Origin: an uncultured Clostridia bacterium
GTDB taxonomy: Bacteria; Bacillota; Clostridia; TANB77; CAG-508
NCBI GenBank assembly: GCA_934122125.1
Contig: CAKOVW010000010.1
Coordinates: forward strand, 1-33,701
Length of the DNA: 33,701 nucleotides
Reading direction: 5' to 3'
Under the pieces are notes generated by a model. That model did not search any database. It saw only the letters and a program-made list of their open reading frames with translations, and was not told the DNA's origin. This document shows positions 31,157 to 33,701 of this stretch, piece by piece (the first letter of the stretch is position 1; the number at the start of each line of letters is the position of its first letter). Position numbers and translations under genes: made by a program.

Positions 31157-32068
31157 ATGAGGTATAAGAGAATAAAAAAGGTTTTAATATTTTGGTGCCT
31201 ATTTATAGGATTAGGAGCAGTTTGGGGAAGCGCATGTATGTTAATTGATCCTACAGGAAAATTACTTCAAATGGATGCAATGCTACCATACTTTCAGGTC
31301 TTACCTTTTAGTGATGTACTATTTCAAGATTATACATTTTCAGGGATAGCTTTACTAATTGTTAATGGAATATCAAACTTAATAGCAGCCTATTTGCTTA
31401 TTAGAAATAAAAAAATGGGAATTATATTAGGAACTATATTTGGATTTACCTTAATGCTTTGGATTATAATTCAGTTCATTATTTTTCCAATGAATATAAT
31501 GTCAACTAGCTACTTTATATTTGGCTTGATGCAATTGATAGCAGGATATATTACATATGTATTTTATACACAAGAAAATTTTAAATTAAAATTGAATGAC
31601 TATAAGAATGTGGGAAAAAATAAAGAAACAGTTGTAGTTTACTTTTCAAGAATGGGGTATACTAAAAAAATAGCATATGAAGAAGCGGATAAATTAGGAG
31701 CGGAAATAATAGAATTAAAAGCAAAAGAAAAAACAGAAAATACGTCAGGTTTCTGGTGGTGCGGAAGATATGGAATGCATAAATGGGGTATGCCAATAGA
31801 AGATGTAAATATAGATTTAAAATCATATAATAAAGTTATAATAGTATCTCCTATCTGGGTGTTTAATATTTCTGCACCAATTAGAGAATTTTGCTATAAA
31901 TATTCAAAAGACATAAATAATGTTGAATACATAATAACTCATTTTATGAATACAAATTTTGAAAATGCAGCAGATGAACTTGACAAAATATTAAATAAGA
32001 AAAGGAAAAAATTTACATCGGTTTGTGTTAGATTTGGAAAAGTAAAAAAATATAAGATATTACAGTAA
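31157..32068 (+). CDS. Membrane-anchored flavodoxin-like protein
   Basis: A 303-residue protein. About four helices (residues 8-29, 60-82, 86-112 and 115-137 roughly) form an N-terminal membrane domain. The C-terminal flavodoxin-like domain (about 156-285) starts TVVVYFSRMGYTKKIA, where the phosphate loop reads SRMGYT instead of the usual S/T-x-T-G-N/Y-T. It also contains VSPIWVFNISAPIREF, a flavin-edge loop. A flavodoxin held at the membrane would shuttle electrons between a membrane donor and the nitroreductase encoded just before it. GGAGG precedes the ATG. Confidence 0.82.
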   Translation: MRYKRIKKVLIFWCLFIGLGAVWGSACMLIDPTGKLLQMDAMLPYFQVLPFSDVLFQDYTFSGIALLIVNGISNLIAAYLLIRNKKMGIILGTIFGFTLMLWIIIQFIIFPMNIMSTSYFIFGLMQLIAGYITYVFYTQENFKLKLNDYKNVGKNKETVVVYFSRMGYTKKIAYEEADKLGAEIIELKAKEKTENTSGFWWCGRYGMHKWGMPIEDVNIDLKSYNKVIIVSPIWVFNISAPIREFCYKYSKDINNVEYIITHFMNTNFENAADELDKILNKKRKKFTSVCVRFGKVKKYKILQ

Positions 32069-32097
32069 TAAAGGTATTATAAAAAATACCTTTATTA
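32066..32097 (+). terminator. Terminator after the flavodoxin gene
   Basis: A 12-bp stem AATAAAGGTATT/AATACCTTTATT (32067-32078, 32085-32096) with an ATAAAA loop. It overlaps the stop codon; the T-run after it is short. Confidence 0.65.
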
Positions 32098-32099
32098 TT

Positions 32100-32309
32100 T
32101 ATGGAAGAGGAGAAAACACAAAAGGCTTAGAAAACATAATAACAAATGGAAGCAAAATAGTAGTTCCAGAAGGAACAGCATTAATTACAATGCAAGATGG
32201 AGCAATAACAGGATGCATAACAGAACCAGGAGAATTTATATATTCTTCAGATGACCAAAATTCACAATCATTTTTAGCAGGAAATGGAACCACAAGAAGA
32301 CCCTTATGA
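32100..32309 (+). pseudogene. SPFH/YdjI-like protein fragment
   Basis: The frame reads YGRGENTKGLENIITNGSKI, then VVPEGTALITMQDG, and FIYSSDDQNSQSFLAGNG. This matches the early part of SPFH/YdjI-like (virion-core-like) proteins of Clostridia, where a NGSKI-type strand and an AEPGEY-type strand recur. There is no start codon, the N-terminus is missing (the terminator hairpin lies there), and the frame stops at TGA 32307-32309. The remaining family sequence is absent. Confidence 0.55.
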
Positions 32310-32753
32310 AAAACTAGCTTAAGAGATTTAGTAGAAGTACAATCAAAAGATATTGCTAGATTTGCTGTAAATGATACTTTAACCAAATATGACAGAGGAG
32401 TTAGAGGGGACTCTGAAGATTTAGAAATAAAAGGACAACAATGGAAATCAGCATATTTACCAGTATGGTTATACAGCTATCAACAAAAGAAAGAAGGCAA
32501 AAGTTTACTTCACTATATTGCGGTAAATGCAAGGACAAAAGAAACTATGGGAAGTGTGCCAATACATAAACCAAAACTTTTCCTTATATCTTTATTAGTA
32601 GAATTTCTAGGACTAATAGCATTGTTATTTACTAAAACAGATCATAACAAATACAAAGTTGTGAAAGGAGTTTATTTTTGTATTGTAATAAATAAAAACG
32701 TAAAAAGAGGTACATACACTCCAGATTTTAAAGCAAAAGCCAAAACATTGTAG
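32310..32753 (+). pseudogene. C-terminal fragment of a TFIIB-type zinc-ribbon membrane protein
   Basis: In the same frame, after the TGA at 32307-32309, the sequence continues with YDRGVRGDSEDLEIKGQQWK, then SAYLPVWLYSYQQ and LHYIAVNARTKETMGSVPI, then a transmembrane helix (LFLISLLVEFLGLIALLF). This is the conserved C-terminal half of clostridial TFIIB-type zinc-ribbon proteins. The zinc ribbon is missing and the tail after the helix looks scrambled. An ATG inside the frame at 32547 would start a 68-residue peptide, but it is part of this remnant. In Clostridia these proteins are often encoded next to SPFH proteins, so one deletion joining two neighbours explains the chimera. Confidence 0.7.
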
Positions 32754-32795
32754 CAGTAAATTTATTATCAACATTTATTTTTTCATTAAATAATG

Positions 32796-32824
32796 TTGAC
32801 TATAAATTTTAACAATTATAAAAT
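32796..32824 (+). promoter_or_regulatory. Promoter of the CYTH gene
   Basis: TTGACT at 32796-32801, 17-bp spacer, TAAAAT at 32819-32824. An imperfect inverted repeat (TCAACATT at 32768-32775 with AATGTTGA at 32792-32799) overlaps the -35. Confidence 0.6.
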
Positions 32825-32856
32825 AATGGTAATAGTTATAGAAAGAAGGATTTTGT

Positions 32857-33441
32857 ATGAATAAAGAAATTGAATTAAAATTTGGAATAGAAAATATGCC
32901 TAATTTTGACGAATATGAAAATATTAAAGTATATGAAATTGTACAAGACTATTTGTATAAAGACGAGTTTTCTTCAATAAGGAAAAGAAAGCTATTAGAT
33001 TTACAACAAGAAGAATGTAAATATATTTATACAGTAAAGACTAAAGGTGATATAAAAAATAATAATTCTGTATATGAGATAGAAACGACGATTTCAAAAG
33101 AAGAATATGACTGCATTCAAAGTAAAAATAATATTGTAAAAAAATATAGAATATGTATTCCTATTACTGATAAATTGATTGCAGAGATAGATATATATTA
33201 TGGAAATTTAGAGGGGCTAATCACGGTAGAAGTTGAATTTAAAAACGAAAAAGATTTAAGCATTTTTAAAAAGCCAATATGGTTTGGAGATGAACTTAAT
33301 AAAAAATTTTTCTCTAATGCAAATTTATCCAATATGTCTAGAGATGAATTTGTAAACATCATGGGAGTGGATAATATTAACAAAAATATGGTATTAAAAA
33401 ATAAAATTGAAAAACGCTTACTTTATATAAAAAGCGTATGA
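32857..33441 (+). CDS. CYTH-domain protein (triphosphate tunnel enzyme)
   Basis: A 194-residue CYTH-fold protein. The ExExK signature appears as EIELKF near the N-terminus, followed by IRKRK, YTVKTKG, VYEIETTI and AEIDIYYGNLEGLITVEVEF, the alternating charged strands that line the tunnel. Relatives hydrolyse thiamine triphosphate or inorganic triphosphate, or act as class IV adenylate cyclases; the sequence cannot choose among them. AGAAGGA precedes the ATG. Confidence 0.85.
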   Translation: MNKEIELKFGIENMPNFDEYENIKVYEIVQDYLYKDEFSSIRKRKLLDLQQEECKYIYTVKTKGDIKNNNSVYEIETTISKEEYDCIQSKNNIVKKYRICIPITDKLIAEIDIYYGNLEGLITVEVEFKNEKDLSIFKKPIWFGDELNKKFFSNANLSNMSRDEFVNIMGVDNINKNMVLKNKIEKRLLYIKSV

Positions 33442-33474
33442 TTAATAGAAATTTGTTGAAATGGAGGATTGATT

Positions 33475-33552
33475 ATGAAAAAATTAAAAACAGGAATATT
33501 ATTAATTATATTAGGAAAACTTATTATGTTTAGCTTATATATTTTTTTGTAA
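33475..33552 (+). CDS. 25-residue hydrophobic membrane peptide
   Basis: ATG at 33475 with GGAGG at 33463-33467 gives MKKLKTGILLIILGKLIMFS and then LYIFL, a lysine-rich start followed by one transmembrane helix, ending TAA at 33550-33552. The strong Shine-Dalgarno and the Lys-then-hydrophobic pattern suggest a real small membrane protein. It lies 12 bases before the next gene, a probable P-type ATPase, so it might be a pump-regulating peptide; that is inference. Confidence 0.55.
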   Translation: MKKLKTGILLIILGKLIMFSLYIFL

Positions 33553-33564
33553 AGAGGTGTGAAT

Positions 33565-33701
33565 ATGAGTGATTCAAAAGAAAATGTTGATGTATTAAAA
33601 ATGTATGGAGAAGACAGTACTACAAAAAGAGATGAATTTTTAAAAAAGCATAACTTAAATGAAAAGGGGCTTACTAGTAAACAAGCTGAAATTAATATTA
33701 A
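33565..33701 (+). CDS. Probable cation P-type ATPase, N-terminus only (cut by window end)
   Basis: ATG at 33565, preceded by AAAGAGG. The 45 visible residues read SDSKENVDVLKMYGEDSTTK, then DEFLKKHNLNEKGLTSKQAE and INI. The NEKGLTSKQAEINI stretch is typical of the cation-ATPase N-terminal domain, where it is followed by KYG.N. It is a different gene from the calcium ATPase at 20572. Too little is present to assign the ion. Confidence 0.45.
   Translation, partial: MSDSKENVDVLKMYGEDSTTKRDEFLKKHNLNEKGLTSKQAEINI

Noticed and set aside
32101..32130. ATG at 32101 with a GA-rich stretch as a gene start
   Set aside because: It opens a nine-residue frame that stops at once and is out of frame with the SPFH-like remnant.
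32547..32753. 68-residue frame starting MGSVPIHKPK
   Set aside because: Its ATG is an internal codon of the zinc-ribbon protein remnant, whose conserved sequence continues upstream in the same frame.

Overview
The window is strongly AT-rich DNA. It has clean Shine-Dalgarno-led genes, consensus TTGACA-N17-TATAAT promoters and hairpin-plus-T terminators. The gene families (VanZ-like, CmpB-type, PrdX/YbaK, DUF368, AdhR-type MerR, Cthe_2159-like beta-helix, TFIIB-type zinc-ribbon remnant) point to a low-GC Clostridia member of the Bacillota, probably a gut-type organism. The species cannot be told from the sequence. There is no phage, insertion sequence or CRISPR array. This is a chromosomal segment with several decaying genes.

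Left third (1-9.5 kb): the tail of a DUF4143 AAA ATPase, a VanZ-like protein, a HicAB toxin-antitoxin locus with a frameshifted toxin, an acyltransferase (plsC), a PrdX-like deacylase, typA, and two genes for tRNA wobble-uridine modification (trmR and a U32-family trhP-like gene). A CmpB-type membrane gene and a short promoter-terminator unit with no ORF lie between those two. A DUF368/PopT gene with a one-base frameshift near its C-terminus and tRNA-Gly(UCC) follow.

Middle (9.3-20.4 kb): a small unknown gene with a three-half-site operator, a block of tandem hairpins, a three-gene ABC-2 exporter operon on the minus strand, and a divergent MerR + GyrI-like drug-sensing pair behind a 19-bp-spacer MerR promoter. 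Next come two minus-strand zinc-ribbon membrane proteins (one a PrsW-type protease), and a two-component system. The system is followed by a surface beta-helix protein whose promoter carries three TTTAAT boxes exactly 11 bp apart. A YbaK-type deacylase closes this part.

Right third (20.5-33.7 kb): a Ca2+-type P-ATPase with lspA, rpmF, a duplicated DUF898 membrane protein, and an internally deleted short-chain dehydrogenase. Then comes a DXS-like thiamine-diphosphate enzyme with an AdhR-type MerR regulator behind a second 19-bp-spacer promoter. The DXS-like enzyme lacks the arginines that hold the substrate phosphate in DXS, so it may be a different enzyme under carbonyl-stress control; this is the best candidate for an undescribed system. 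After it lie a MATE transporter fused to a cytidylate-kinase-like domain, a nitroreductase with a membrane-anchored flavodoxin, a chimeric SPFH/zinc-ribbon pseudogene, a CYTH protein, a 25-residue membrane peptide and the start of a probable P-type ATPase.
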